Origin: Peptostreptococcus sp.
GTDB taxonomy: Bacteria; Bacillota; Clostridia; Peptostreptococcales; Peptostreptococcaceae
Assembly: GCA_020025095.1 (NCBI GenBank)
Contig: JAHHSS010000042.1
Span: 1-12,951 of the forward strand
Length of the DNA: 12,951 nucleotides
Reading direction: 5' to 3'
The notes under the pieces are model-generated. The model was not told the origin of the DNA and did no database searches. It was given only the letters and a program-made list of their open reading frames with translations. How positions within the stretch are numbered: the stretch's first letter is position 1; the number at the start of each line of letters is the position of its first letter. Positions 6,983 through 12,951 of the stretch are shown piece after piece. The translations under genes and the position numbers were made by a program.

Positions 6983-6989
6983 CCTCTTT
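6983..6989 (-). promoter_or_regulatory. Ribosome binding site deciding the second iolG start
   Basis: AAAGAGG on the minus strand lies 7 nt before the ATG at 6975. The upstream in-frame GTG at 6996 has no such site and would add seven residues not matching the family N-terminus. Confidence 0.75.
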
Positions 6990-6993
6990 TTTG

Positions 6994-7027
6994 CACTGTC
7001 TAAAATTTATTTTACACTGTCTAAAAT
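6994..7027. repeat. Two direct repeats in the iolT-iolG spacer
   Basis: CACTGTCTAAAAT occurs at 6994-7006 and 7015-7027, a 21-bp period filling most of the 52-bp spacer between the MFS stop codon and the next gene. It looks like a small local duplication; no function is evident. Confidence 0.6.
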
Positions 7028-8416
7028 CTATACTGCCTTCTTTAACTCAGCTTCAAGCTGTTCAAATGATTTTCCACTTGTTTCTGGAAGGAACTTAATT
7101 ACATATAATATACCTATTACATTACATACAAAGAATACTAGGAATGAACCATTTAGACCCATATTTTCCTGCATTATAGGGAATAACTGAGCTACAAGAG
7201 CATTTCCTATCCATAAGAAGAAAGTACATATACCCATTGCTAGACCACCTATTCTTCTTGGGAATACTTCAGATAATACAAGCCATGGTATTGGTCCTAC
7301 TGTACCCTGGAAAACAAGAACGAATATTAGAACCATTATGAATACTACTACTGGCTTTACTGCTAAAGCAAGAGGTATTATTCCTGCTGAAACTAATGTC
7401 ATCAATCCCATTGATATTGTTGTTACTGCTAAACCACTTAATAATAATTTTCTTCTTGTTATCTTATTTATAAACATTACACTCACAGCTGCACCTATTA
7501 TAGATACAACACCTATAGCTGCATTAGCTGCTGTTGCTACTGTCTGGCTAAAACCAGCGCCTTTAAGTATTGCGGCACCATAGTACATCATAATATTGAT
7601 ACCAACAACCTGCTGTACAAGTCTAAGACCTATACCTATTAACACAATTCTTAATAACCAAGCTTCTTTGAAGATATCAGCTATTGTAGCCTTTTCTTCC
7701 TTAGACTCTTTTATTGCTACTTGCTTTAATTCCTTAATTTCTCTTGCTGCAGCTTCTTCTGTTCTTACTTTTCTAAGAACTTTTTCAGCTTCGTCAAGTC
7801 TGTTATTTACTACTAACCATCTTGGTGATTCTGGTATTACAAATACTAAAACTAATAATAATACTGATGGTATTACTGCAACACCAAGCATTACTCTCCA
7901 TATAGCTGGATTACTTGCAAATATATTACTTAAAATACCATTTGAAGCAAATGCTAAAAACTGACCAGTTACTATAAGAAGCTGATTCATTGTAACAATC
8001 TTACCTCTTTCTTCTGCAGGAGCTATCTCTGCAAGGTAAACTGGAACTGTAACTGAAACCGCACCTACTGCGAATCCAAGTACAAGTCTTGCAAATATTA
8101 AAACTGAAATGTTTGGTACTATAGCACAACCAAAAGTAGAAACTGTAAATAATACAGATAAAAGAAGTATTATTCTCTTTCTACCTATCTTATCCGCAAT
8201 AGCTCCACCGAACCATGCACCAAATGCTGCACCTATTGTTAATAAACTTGCAACTGCACCTATCTGAGCTGCTGTTGCACCTAACTGATCTGGTCTCTTT
8301 ATTAATAGGTCAACACCGTTTATTACTCCAGTATTGAAACCAAACATTAAACTACCTATAGTAGCGATATATACAAAACGATATAAGTTCTTTTTTGATT
8401 TTGTATCTAAAGACAT
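7028..8416 (-). CDS. iolT: MFS sugar porter, probable major inositol transporter (IolT-like)
   Basis: A 462-residue, 12-segment proton-coupled symporter of the MFS sugar-porter family. Intact hallmarks are MFGFNTGVINGV (24-35), GGAIADKIGRKR (70-81), VPVYLAEIAPAEERGK (124-139), IPESPRWLV (194-202), the substrate-site motif QQVVGINIMMYYG (268-280) and the C-terminal PETSGKSFEQLE (about 444-455). Length fits Bacillus IolT and related porters. AGGAGG lies 8 nt before the ATG, 20 nt after iolE. Its place between iolE and iolG makes inositol the likely substrate; another polyol or hexose cannot be excluded. Codon use matches the neighbouring iol enzymes, suggesting high expression of the whole unit. 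Confidence 0.87.
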   Translation of the reverse strand: MSLDTKSKKNLYRFVYIATIGSLMFGFNTGVINGVDLLIKRPDQLGATAAQIGAVASLLTIGAAFGAWFGGAIADKIGRKRIILLLSVLFTVSTFGCAIVPNISVLIFARLVLGFAVGAVSVTVPVYLAEIAPAEERGKIVTMNQLLIVTGQFLAFASNGILSNIFASNPAIWRVMLGVAVIPSVLLLVLVFVIPESPRWLVVNNRLDEAEKVLRKVRTEEAAAREIKELKQVAIKESKEEKATIADIFKEAWLLRIVLIGIGLRLVQQVVGINIMMYYGAAILKGAGFSQTVATAANAAIGVVSIIGAAVSVMFINKITRRKLLLSGLAVTTISMGLMTLVSAGIIPLALAVKPVVVFIMVLIFVLVFQGTVGPIPWLVLSEVFPRRIGGLAMGICTFFLWIGNALVAQLFPIMQENMGLNGSFLVFFVCNVIGILYVIKFLPETSGKSFEQLEAELKKAV

Positions 8417-8436
8417 TAAAGTATCCTCCTAATTTT

Positions 8437-9339
8437 TTATATAAACTTTCTTAATGCCTGCATATAATTGTATCCCTTTATAGCATATTCCAAAGGATTG
8501 GCAATCTTTGGATCCTGTTCAGCTTCTACAACTATCCAACCTGAATAATTCATTTCTAAAAGGAAATCATATATTTCTTTGTAATCTATGCATCCATCTC
8601 CAGGTACTGTAAACATACCGTGTAAGAATGATCCTAGGAAGCTCATTTCCTGCTTCTTAGCTTCTTCAAGCTTTTCAGGTCTTACATCTTTAAAATGAAC
8701 ATGAGCTATTCTATCCTTAAATTCTCTTAACATTGGCATATATTCACCATCTGAAACAAATATGTGCCCTGTATCAAATAAAAGGTATACCTTTGTAGGA
8801 TCAGTCATACTCATTAATTTTCTTGTTTCTTCAAGAGTCTGAACTCCTGTTCCCATGTGGTGGTGGTAGCATAACTTCAAATCATGCTTATTAGCTATTT
8901 CCCCAAGAACATTTAGTCCTTCAGCTAAAATCTTGAATTCTTCTTCAGTATATACTGGCTTCTGAGTGTAAACACATACGTCAGTCTTTCCCTGTACACT
9001 TCCTGTCTGTTCAGAATAAACTGCAACATCAGCGCCTACTGCCTGAAGGAATTCACAGTGCTTTGTAAAGTCTTCTATTGACTTTTCTAAACCATCCTGA
9101 ATTAAGAATCCACTAAACCACTGTGCAGCAATTCTCATATTTCTTAAAGAAAGTTCCTTATTTAATTCATCTGGACAAGTTGGATAACAACCACCTATTT
9201 CAGTACCTTCGAATCCAGCAATCTTAGCATCACTAAGTATTTGCTTATATGTATTTTCTTTTCCTATTTCAGGAATATCATCATTTCTCCAACCTATTGG
9301 AGCAATACCATATCTAATATTTTTTACTTCGTAAGACAT
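8437..9339 (-). CDS. iolE: Inosose dehydratase (2-keto-myo-inositol dehydratase)
   Basis: A 300-residue TIM-barrel protein of the AP-endonuclease-2/xylose-isomerase-like superfamily, similar to Bacillus IolE along its whole length. It would dehydrate 2-keto-myo-inositol to 3D-(3,5/4)-trihydroxycyclohexane-1,2-dione, using a divalent metal. Diagnostic blocks are GIAPIGWRNDDIPEIG (11-26), FEGTEIGG (43-50), LRNMRIAAQWFS (65-76), YHHHMGTGVQT (158-168), LLFDTGH (186-192), HVHFKD (213-218), MFTVPGDGCIDY (242-253) and VVEAEQDP (270-277). By family analogy Glu140, Asp189, His215 and Glu272 are the likely metal ligands. Length matches the family. AAGAGGT precedes the ATG, 31 nt after the first iolG. 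It is the most diagnostic inositol gene in the window. Confidence 0.93.
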   Translation of the reverse strand: MSYEVKNIRYGIAPIGWRNDDIPEIGKENTYKQILSDAKIAGFEGTEIGGCYPTCPDELNKELSLRNMRIAAQWFSGFLIQDGLEKSIEDFTKHCEFLQAVGADVAVYSEQTGSVQGKTDVCVYTQKPVYTEEEFKILAEGLNVLGEIANKHDLKLCYHHHMGTGVQTLEETRKLMSMTDPTKVYLLFDTGHIFVSDGEYMPMLREFKDRIAHVHFKDVRPEKLEEAKKQEMSFLGSFLHGMFTVPGDGCIDYKEIYDFLLEMNYSGWIVVEAEQDPKIANPLEYAIKGYNYMQALRKFI

Positions 9340-9370
9340 TTTTTTACCTCTTTTAACTAAAATTTAATTA

Positions 9371-10402
9371 TCATATTTCTTCAACTATGTCAATTTTTAC
9401 AGGTAATCCTGTTTCTAAAGACTTCTGAGCAGCTATACCCATTCTCTGAGCCTTTAATGCATCTAAACCAACGCATACTATCGGTGCATCATTTAAGATA
9501 GAGTTAGCAAACATCTTTACTTCGTTCTTATAAGCATCTGTATATCTAACCTGGAACATTGGTAATGGCTTAGCAAGTTCAACAGAATCTTCGTTGTAGT
9601 ATTCTACTGTTGATGCATTGTAGTTTTCAGCCTTTAGCATTCCCTTTGAACCAAATACTTCAACTCTCTGGTCATATCCATAAACAGCTTTTCTACTGTT
9701 ATCTATAATCGCATAACCACCGTTAGCAAACTGAAGTACTATTACTAGAGTATCTACATCGTTTATGTTCTTTAGAGTTGGATCTATAAGAGTATTACCC
9801 TTTGCGTAAACTTCAACAACTTCGCTTCCCATCATGTATCTAGCCATATCGAAATCATGCATTGTGAAGTCGAATATAAGTGTACCGATTCTTAATATAA
9901 GATCATGAGGAAGTAAATCTGGGTCCCTAGAAGTTATCTTTACTATCTGAGGATCACCTATCTTTCCTTCTCTTACCATTTCGTAAGTTCTTCTGAATTG
10001 TGGGTCGAATCTTCTGTTAAATGCCATCTGTAGCTTAACACCATTTTCTTTAACAACCTTTAGAACATTTATTGTGTCCTTTTCATCAAGACTCATACTT
10101 AGTGGCTTTTCACACATTATGTGCTTCTTGTGCTTAGCTGCTTCTAGTACTATTTCTTCATGTGTATTTGTAGAAGTAAATATGAATACAGCTTCAACGT
10201 CATCCTGCTTTAATAACTCTTTGTAGTCTGAATAACGTGCATCTTTAGGTATATTATATTCATCTAGTTCATCTGATAACTTATCTACCATCATATCTGC
10301 AACTACAACTATTTCGATTTCTGTTATTGATGAAATATTTCTTAGGTGCATAAATCCTGCTCTTCCTAAACCAATTATTCCAGCTTTTAGTTTTCTTTTC
10401 AT
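9371..10402 (-). CDS. iolG: Inositol 2-dehydrogenase (Gfo/Idh/MocA family), first operon gene
   Basis: A 343-residue NAD-dependent dehydrogenase, the first gene behind the operator region. It has Rossmann GLGRAG (11-16), EKPLS (98-102, Lys99), AFNRRFDPQF (127-136), VKITSRDP (154-161), FDFTMHDFDMARYMMG (177-192, Asp178 and His182 completing the probable Lys-Asp-His triad) and YGYDQRVEVFGSKGMLKAEN near residue 260. This matches the inositol 2-dehydrogenase group of the family and is close to the paralogue at 5947-6975. AGGAGGC lies a few nt before the ATG. The likely reaction is myo-inositol to 2-keto-myo-inositol, but related inositol stereoisomers are equally possible with three paralogues present. 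Confidence 0.87.
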   Translation of the reverse strand: MKRKLKAGIIGLGRAGFMHLRNISSITEIEIVVVADMMVDKLSDELDEYNIPKDARYSDYKELLKQDDVEAVFIFTSTNTHEEIVLEAAKHKKHIMCEKPLSMSLDEKDTINVLKVVKENGVKLQMAFNRRFDPQFRRTYEMVREGKIGDPQIVKITSRDPDLLPHDLILRIGTLIFDFTMHDFDMARYMMGSEVVEVYAKGNTLIDPTLKNINDVDTLVIVLQFANGGYAIIDNSRKAVYGYDQRVEVFGSKGMLKAENYNASTVEYYNEDSVELAKPLPMFQVRYTDAYKNEVKMFANSILNDAPIVCVGLDALKAQRMGIAAQKSLETGLPVKIDIVEEI

Positions 10403-10460
10403 TTTTGCCTCCTGATTTTTATCAAAATATTTTATATTAATTTAAAATAGACCGAGAATG

Positions 10461-10474
10461 AGTAATCGGTTACA
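10461..10474 (-). promoter_or_regulatory. LacI-type operator, site 1
   Basis: AGTAATCGGTTACA, centred on CG at 10467/10468. The right half is the consensus GGTTACA; the left half differs at the outer base. It lies in the predicted leader of the iol operon, 29 bp from site 2, and could act as a roadblock or a second contact. Confidence 0.65.
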
Positions 10475-10489
10475 TCTATGGCTTTAAAA

Positions 10490-10503
10490 TGTAATCGGTT
10501 ACA
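10490..10503 (-). promoter_or_regulatory. LacI-type operator, site 2
   Basis: TGTAATCGGTTACA, the most symmetric copy of the set (AAT and ATT flanks extend it to 18 bp). It lies just downstream of the minus-strand TATTAT at 10512-10517, near the expected transcription start of the iol operon, a classic repression position. Confidence 0.78.
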
Positions 10504-10506
10504 TTG

Positions 10507-10609
10507 CTAAAATAATAGAATTTATTTTTTGTTTATCTGCATAATAACTAATTTTTTTCAAAAATCCTTAATAAAATAAATACTTAAATTTTTAATTCTA
10601 TTATTTTAG
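10507..10609. repeat. Perfect 16-bp inverted repeat with mirrored -10-like boxes
   Basis: CTAAAATAATAGAATT (10507-10522) and AATTCTATTATTTTAG (10594-10609) are exact reverse complements 71 bp apart. Each arm contains TATTAT reading outward: 10517-10512 on the minus strand toward iolG, 10599-10604 on the plus strand toward the symporter. An operator abuts each arm. Convincing -35 boxes at 16-18 bp are not visible for either, so the promoters are unproven. Confidence 0.7.
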
Positions 10610-10622
10610 TAAACCGGTTACA
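10609..10622 (+). promoter_or_regulatory. LacI-type operator, site 3
   Basis: GTAAACCGGTTACA, centred at 10615/10616, directly downstream of the plus-strand TATTAT at 10599-10604. It is part of a 20-bp direct repeat, ATTTTAGTAAACCGGTTACA, shared exactly with site 5. Confidence 0.72.
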
Positions 10623-10640
10623 GTGATTTTATAAAAAATA

Positions 10641-10654
10641 ATCAACCGTTTACA
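10641..10654 (+). promoter_or_regulatory. LacI-type operator, site 4 (weaker)
   Basis: ATCAACCGTTTACA, centred at 10647/10648, has one good half (GTTTACA) and a diverged left half. It lies 32 bp from site 3, about three helical turns, and 64 bp from site 5. Confidence 0.5.
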
Positions 10655-10704
10655 CATTCAGTAAGAGAACCCAAATAAACTTTATTTAAAATGCCCATAT
10701 TTTA

Positions 10705-10718
10705 GTAAACCGGTTACA
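10705..10718 (+). promoter_or_regulatory. LacI-type operator, site 5
   Basis: GTAAACCGGTTACA, identical to site 3 including the upstream ATTTTA, centred at 10711/10712 and 96 bp from site 3. It is the outermost copy on the symporter side. Confidence 0.7.
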
Positions 10719-10996
10719 TTTTTCTCAAAAATAAAATGGGTTAAATCCCCCTACTAAATCAAGGTTCTACTTCATAATTAATCTATTAATAAATACAACT
10801 TTATATTAAACTATTCAAGCTATACTTGTCAATATTTTTTAACGATTTTTATTTTTTTATTTTTTTATTTTTTTCTAAATATCGAATTTTAAAACTTCTT
10901 TTCAAGCTTTTATTTACGTGCATTCTAACTACAAAACGTATTCCCTTTTTATTTTATGTTTTTTAAGATTAGAAGTTCAAGTAAAAAAATTCTACA

Positions 10997-11025
10997 TTGA
11001 CATTTTTATATCGATAATATATGAT
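10997..11025 (+). promoter_or_regulatory. Sigma-A-type promoter of the symporter gene
   Basis: TTGACA (10997-11002), a 17-bp spacer and TATGAT (11020-11025) form a near-consensus promoter. Transcription would start near 11032, about 97 nt before the ATG at 11129. None of the LacI-type operators overlaps it; the nearest is about 280 bp upstream. Confidence 0.72.
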
Positions 11026-11115
11026 TGTCTTATGTTTAAAAAATATCATTGTTTTATTATTTTTTTAGTTATAACTATATTTTTTAAACTTTTAATTATT
11101 AATTATGAATTTTAT

Positions 11116-11122
11116 TAGGAGG
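11116..11122 (+). promoter_or_regulatory. Ribosome binding site deciding the symporter start
   Basis: TAGGAGG lies 6 nt before the ATG at 11129. The in-frame ATG at 11105 has no such site and would add eight residues. Confidence 0.85.
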
Positions 11123-11128
11123 TTTTAT

Positions 11129-12730
11129 ATGAGTGCTTTCTCAATTATTTCTTTTTTTGCTATTGTAATATCAGTAGCAATCTACGCTTATACTAAAAGC
11201 AAAAAAATTGACAGTTCTGACGAGGAAGGATATTTTCTTGGAGGACATAGTTTAAGTGGTTTTGCTATTGCTTTTACTATAATTATGACCAATCTTTCTA
11301 CTGAACAAATAGTCGGTCAAAATGGACAATCGTTCAGAGTTGGAATGGAAGTAATGGCATGGGAAGTTACTGCTGCAATAACACTTGTAATACTTGCAAT
11401 TGTTTTTCTTCCTAGATATTTTAAATATGGTATCAACACTATTTCAGACTTTATTGAAGTTAAATATGACACAACTACAAAGAGAATAGTATCAATATTG
11501 TTTATGTTCACATATATTACATCTTTTCTACCAGTTGTTCTTTATTCTGGATCACTTGTATTTAACAAAATCTTTAAAGTTAACGAAATACTGGGAATAA
11601 CGAATATACAGGCTATTATATTAATATCTTTCTGCATTGGTTTATTTGGTATTATATACTTATTTATAGGTGGACTAAGTTTAGGTGCGTACAGTGATTC
11701 CATTTATGGTATTGGGCTTATTATTGGTGGCTTGTCTATTCCAGTCATTGGATTAGCTATTCTTGGGCACGGAAATATTATTTCTGGTCTTAAATATATA
11801 GCTATTCATAGTCCTGAAAAATTAAATTCCATCGGTGCAATAGATTCAAAAATAGTGCCTTGGCCTACTTTATTTTTCGGAATGTTTTTTAACAACCTAT
11901 TCTTCTGGTGTACAAATCAGATGATTATACAGAAAGCACTAGCAGGTAAAAATCTGAAGGAAGCTCAAAAAGGAGCATTATTAGTCGGATTCTTCAAAAT
12001 ATTCGGAGCATTATTCCTTGTTTTCCCTGGAATAATCGCATACAATTTATTTGGCAATACTATAAAAAATCCCGATGATGCCTACCCTACACTTTTAGTT
12101 CACATTTTACCAAATTGGGCGTACGGAATATTCGGAGCTATTATTTTTGGAGCAATACTAAGTTCTTTTGTTGGCTCACTTAATAGTACAGCCACTCTTT
12201 TCACTCTTGACTTATACAAACCTATCTGGGGTAAAAACAAGTCATCAAAGCAAATTGCTAGACTTGGTAGAAAAACAACTATTATAATTGGTGTAATTGC
12301 TACATTAATAGCACCAGCTATTTCTCTATTCCCACAAGGTCTTTATCAAGTAGTGCAAGAGTTTAACGGACTTTATAATATGCCTCTTTTAGCTCTTATA
12401 TTATGTGGATTTTTCTGTAAAAAGTTATCTGCAAAGGGCGCAAAGTACGTTTTTATAATACACATATTATTATATGCAATTTCTAAAGTATTAGCACCTA
12501 ATATAAACTTCCTTTATATTTTAAGTGTATTATTCTTTGTAGATTTATTGATTTTACTTATTTTCAATAAAAAGGCATCCGCTAAGCGCGAAAATAGTTT
12601 CGAGGAAAAAAATGTTTCAATAGATTTAACTCCATGGAAGTATAGATATAGTGTAGGATTTTTAGTAATTATAACTGTTATTGCTACATACCTTCTATTC
12701 TCTCCTATTGGCTTACCGGCAATCATGTAA
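11129..12730 (+). CDS. Sodium:solute symporter, SGLT/YidK-like (SSS family)
   Basis: A 533-residue membrane protein of the SSS (SLC5) family, with about 13-14 hydrophobic segments. Landmarks are GYFLGGHSL (34-42), TNLSTEQIVGQNGQSF (54-69) of the first core helix, WEVTAAITL after it, FLPRYFKYGINTISDFIE, WCTNQMIIQKALAGKN (about 260-275), and SSFVGSLNSTATLFTLDLY (345-363) with the Na+-site Ser/Thr region. It most resembles E. coli YidK and Vibrio vSGLT, which carry sugars with Na+; length is usual. The substrate is unproven. The shared upstream region with iolG and the LacI-type operators make myo-inositol or another cyclitol or sugar plausible. The start at 11129 is chosen from TAGGAGG. The gene is monocistronic, with its own promoter and terminator. 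Confidence 0.88.
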   Translation: MSAFSIISFFAIVISVAIYAYTKSKKIDSSDEEGYFLGGHSLSGFAIAFTIIMTNLSTEQIVGQNGQSFRVGMEVMAWEVTAAITLVILAIVFLPRYFKYGINTISDFIEVKYDTTTKRIVSILFMFTYITSFLPVVLYSGSLVFNKIFKVNEILGITNIQAIILISFCIGLFGIIYLFIGGLSLGAYSDSIYGIGLIIGGLSIPVIGLAILGHGNIISGLKYIAIHSPEKLNSIGAIDSKIVPWPTLFFGMFFNNLFFWCTNQMIIQKALAGKNLKEAQKGALLVGFFKIFGALFLVFPGIIAYNLFGNTIKNPDDAYPTLLVHILPNWAYGIFGAIIFGAILSSFVGSLNSTATLFTLDLYKPIWGKNKSSKQIARLGRKTTIIIGVIATLIAPAISLFPQGLYQVVQEFNGLYNMPLLALILCGFFCKKLSAKGAKYVFIIHILLYAISKVLAPNINFLYILSVLFFVDLLILLIFNKKASAKRENSFEEKNVSIDLTPWKYRYSVGFLVIITVIATYLLFSPIGLPAIM

Positions 12731-12731
12731 T

Positions 12732-12766
12732 AAAAAACCTTCTTGCTTTTGGCAAGAAGGTTTTTT
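12732..12766. terminator. Strong bidirectional terminator
   Basis: CCTTCTTGC (12738-12746) and GCAAGAAGG (12752-12760) form a perfect 9-bp stem with a TTTTG loop, flanked by AAAAAA and TTTTTT. It begins 1 bp after the symporter stop codon and could also end a converging minus-strand transcript. Confidence 0.92.
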
Positions 12767-12821
12767 ATTGAATATTCTTTTTATTGAATTATAATTTATA
12801 TATTAATTCATATATTTTTTT

Positions 12822-12950
12822 CTATTTTGTAAAAAAGATTTTTTTCCGAACTTTAAAATAAATTTTCCAATTTTCTTCTAGACAAAGTTTGATCTCTATA
12901 AGTGATTTTTCCCATATCAGATTTATTTTAAGATTATATAATCTTTTTAT
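12822..12950 (-). CDS. Possible 3' end of a minus-strand gene cut by the window edge
   Basis: On the minus strand one frame stays open from the right edge (12950) for 42 codons to a TAG at 12824-12822. It reads in part NLKINLIWEKSLIEIKL and WKIYFKVRKKIFF. I do not recognise it. In DNA this AT-rich an open stretch of 42 codons can occur by chance. In favour, it points into the bidirectional terminator at 12732-12766. The 16-bp palindrome at 12930-12945 lies inside it. Confidence 0.25.
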   Translation of the reverse strand: MKRLYNLKINLIWEKSLIEIKLCLEENWKIYFKVRKKIFFTK

Positions 12951-12951
12951 C

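Larger units (their letters stand above)
10403..11128. other. Divergent regulatory region between iolG and the symporter gene
   Basis: About 0.7 kb without a credible gene. It contains five LacI-type operators between 10461 and 10718, a perfect 16-bp inverted repeat with mirrored -10-like boxes (10507-10609), and a separate promoter for the symporter (10997-11025). The 10720-10990 part is AT-rich, with runs of T, and I see no further structure in it. Confidence 0.75.

Noticed and set aside
6976..6996. Upstream GTG start adding seven residues to the second iolG
   Set aside because: No Shine-Dalgarno sequence before it; the ATG at 6975 has AAAGAGG at the right distance and begins with the family-typical MKKLKIGIAGLG.
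7596..7964. 122-codon plus-strand frame opposite the iolT-like gene
   Set aside because: It is a shadow of a well-supported MFS gene whose motifs are intact on the other strand; it has no ribosome binding site or family features.
10461..10718. CcpA cre sites
   Set aside because: The cores resemble LacI-family operators in general, but five clustered copies with a conserved GGTTACA half at one locus fit a local regulator better than global catabolite control. A single cre role for one site cannot be excluded.
10918..11118. 66-codon plus-strand frame beginning with GTG in the region before the symporter
   Set aside because: No ribosome binding site, composition is that of AT-rich noncoding DNA, it spans the symporter promoter and reaches its ribosome binding site, and it matches no family.
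11105..11128. Upstream ATG adding eight residues to the symporter
   Set aside because: TAGGAGG at 11116-11122 lies inside that extension and is placed for the ATG at 11129.
12930..12945. 16-bp palindrome AAGATTATATAATCTT as a terminator
   Set aside because: The stem is short once a loop is allowed, it is entirely AT-rich apart from one pair, and no gene ends nearby on the plus strand.

Overview
The window is very AT-rich with strong AGGAGG-type ribosome binding sites. Its genes resemble those of low-GC Firmicutes: a YtrA-type GntR/ABC operon, a YdbC/PC4-like protein and Bacillus-type inositol enzymes. I infer an anaerobic Clostridia, probably Clostridiaceae or Peptostreptococcaceae; the sequence does not fix the genus.

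Layout. (1) 1-581: little at the extreme left, then a small minus-strand YdbC/PC4-like ssDNA-binding protein gene (172-390) with its own extended -10 promoter and a terminator. (2) 506-2485: a plus-strand operon of a YtrA-subfamily GntR repressor, an ABC ATPase and an ABC-2-type permease. The genes overlap by 7-8 bp. A consensus promoter is embedded in a 40-bp dyad operator, and a strong terminator closes the operon. (3) 2486-3044: gene-free AT-rich DNA holding five degenerate tandem repeats of about 35 bp, two hairpins and a minus-strand terminator-like hairpin. (4) 3045-10402: a seven-gene minus-strand inositol cluster. In transcription order it is iolG (9371-10402), iolE (8437-9339), iolT-like MFS porter (7028-8416), a second iolG (5947-6975), a third, Bacillus-type iolG (4891-5925), a terminator-like hairpin, a UPF0303 gene (4282-4740), and a divergent AT-rich MFS sugar porter (3045-4280). 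(5) 10403-11128: a regulatory region of about 0.7 kb with five LacI-type operators (core TGTAAYCGGTTACA). Two of them sit beside the mirrored arms of a perfect 16-bp inverted repeat. (6) 11129-12730: a plus-strand SGLT/YidK-like sodium:solute symporter with its own promoter and a bidirectional terminator. (7) 12767-12951: AT-rich DNA with a possible 3' end of a minus-strand gene running off the right edge.

How the genes work together (inference from families). The MFS porter(s) and the Na+-coupled symporter would import inositols. The three NAD-dependent IolG paralogues would oxidise different isomers or epimers to inososes. IolE would dehydrate 2-keto-myo-inositol to the trihydroxycyclohexanedione. 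Enzymes for later steps (IolD, IolB, IolC, IolJ, IolA) are absent from the window, as is the presumed LacI-family regulator. The cluster is therefore an uptake-and-entry module, and its completion must lie elsewhere or follow another route.

The most unusual points are the symmetric multi-operator control region, the three non-identical dehydrogenases (one with Asp to Glu at the expected catalytic Asp, one with EKA in place of EKP), the UPF0303/divergent-MFS pair behind a partial terminator, and the degenerate repeat array at 2701-2855.
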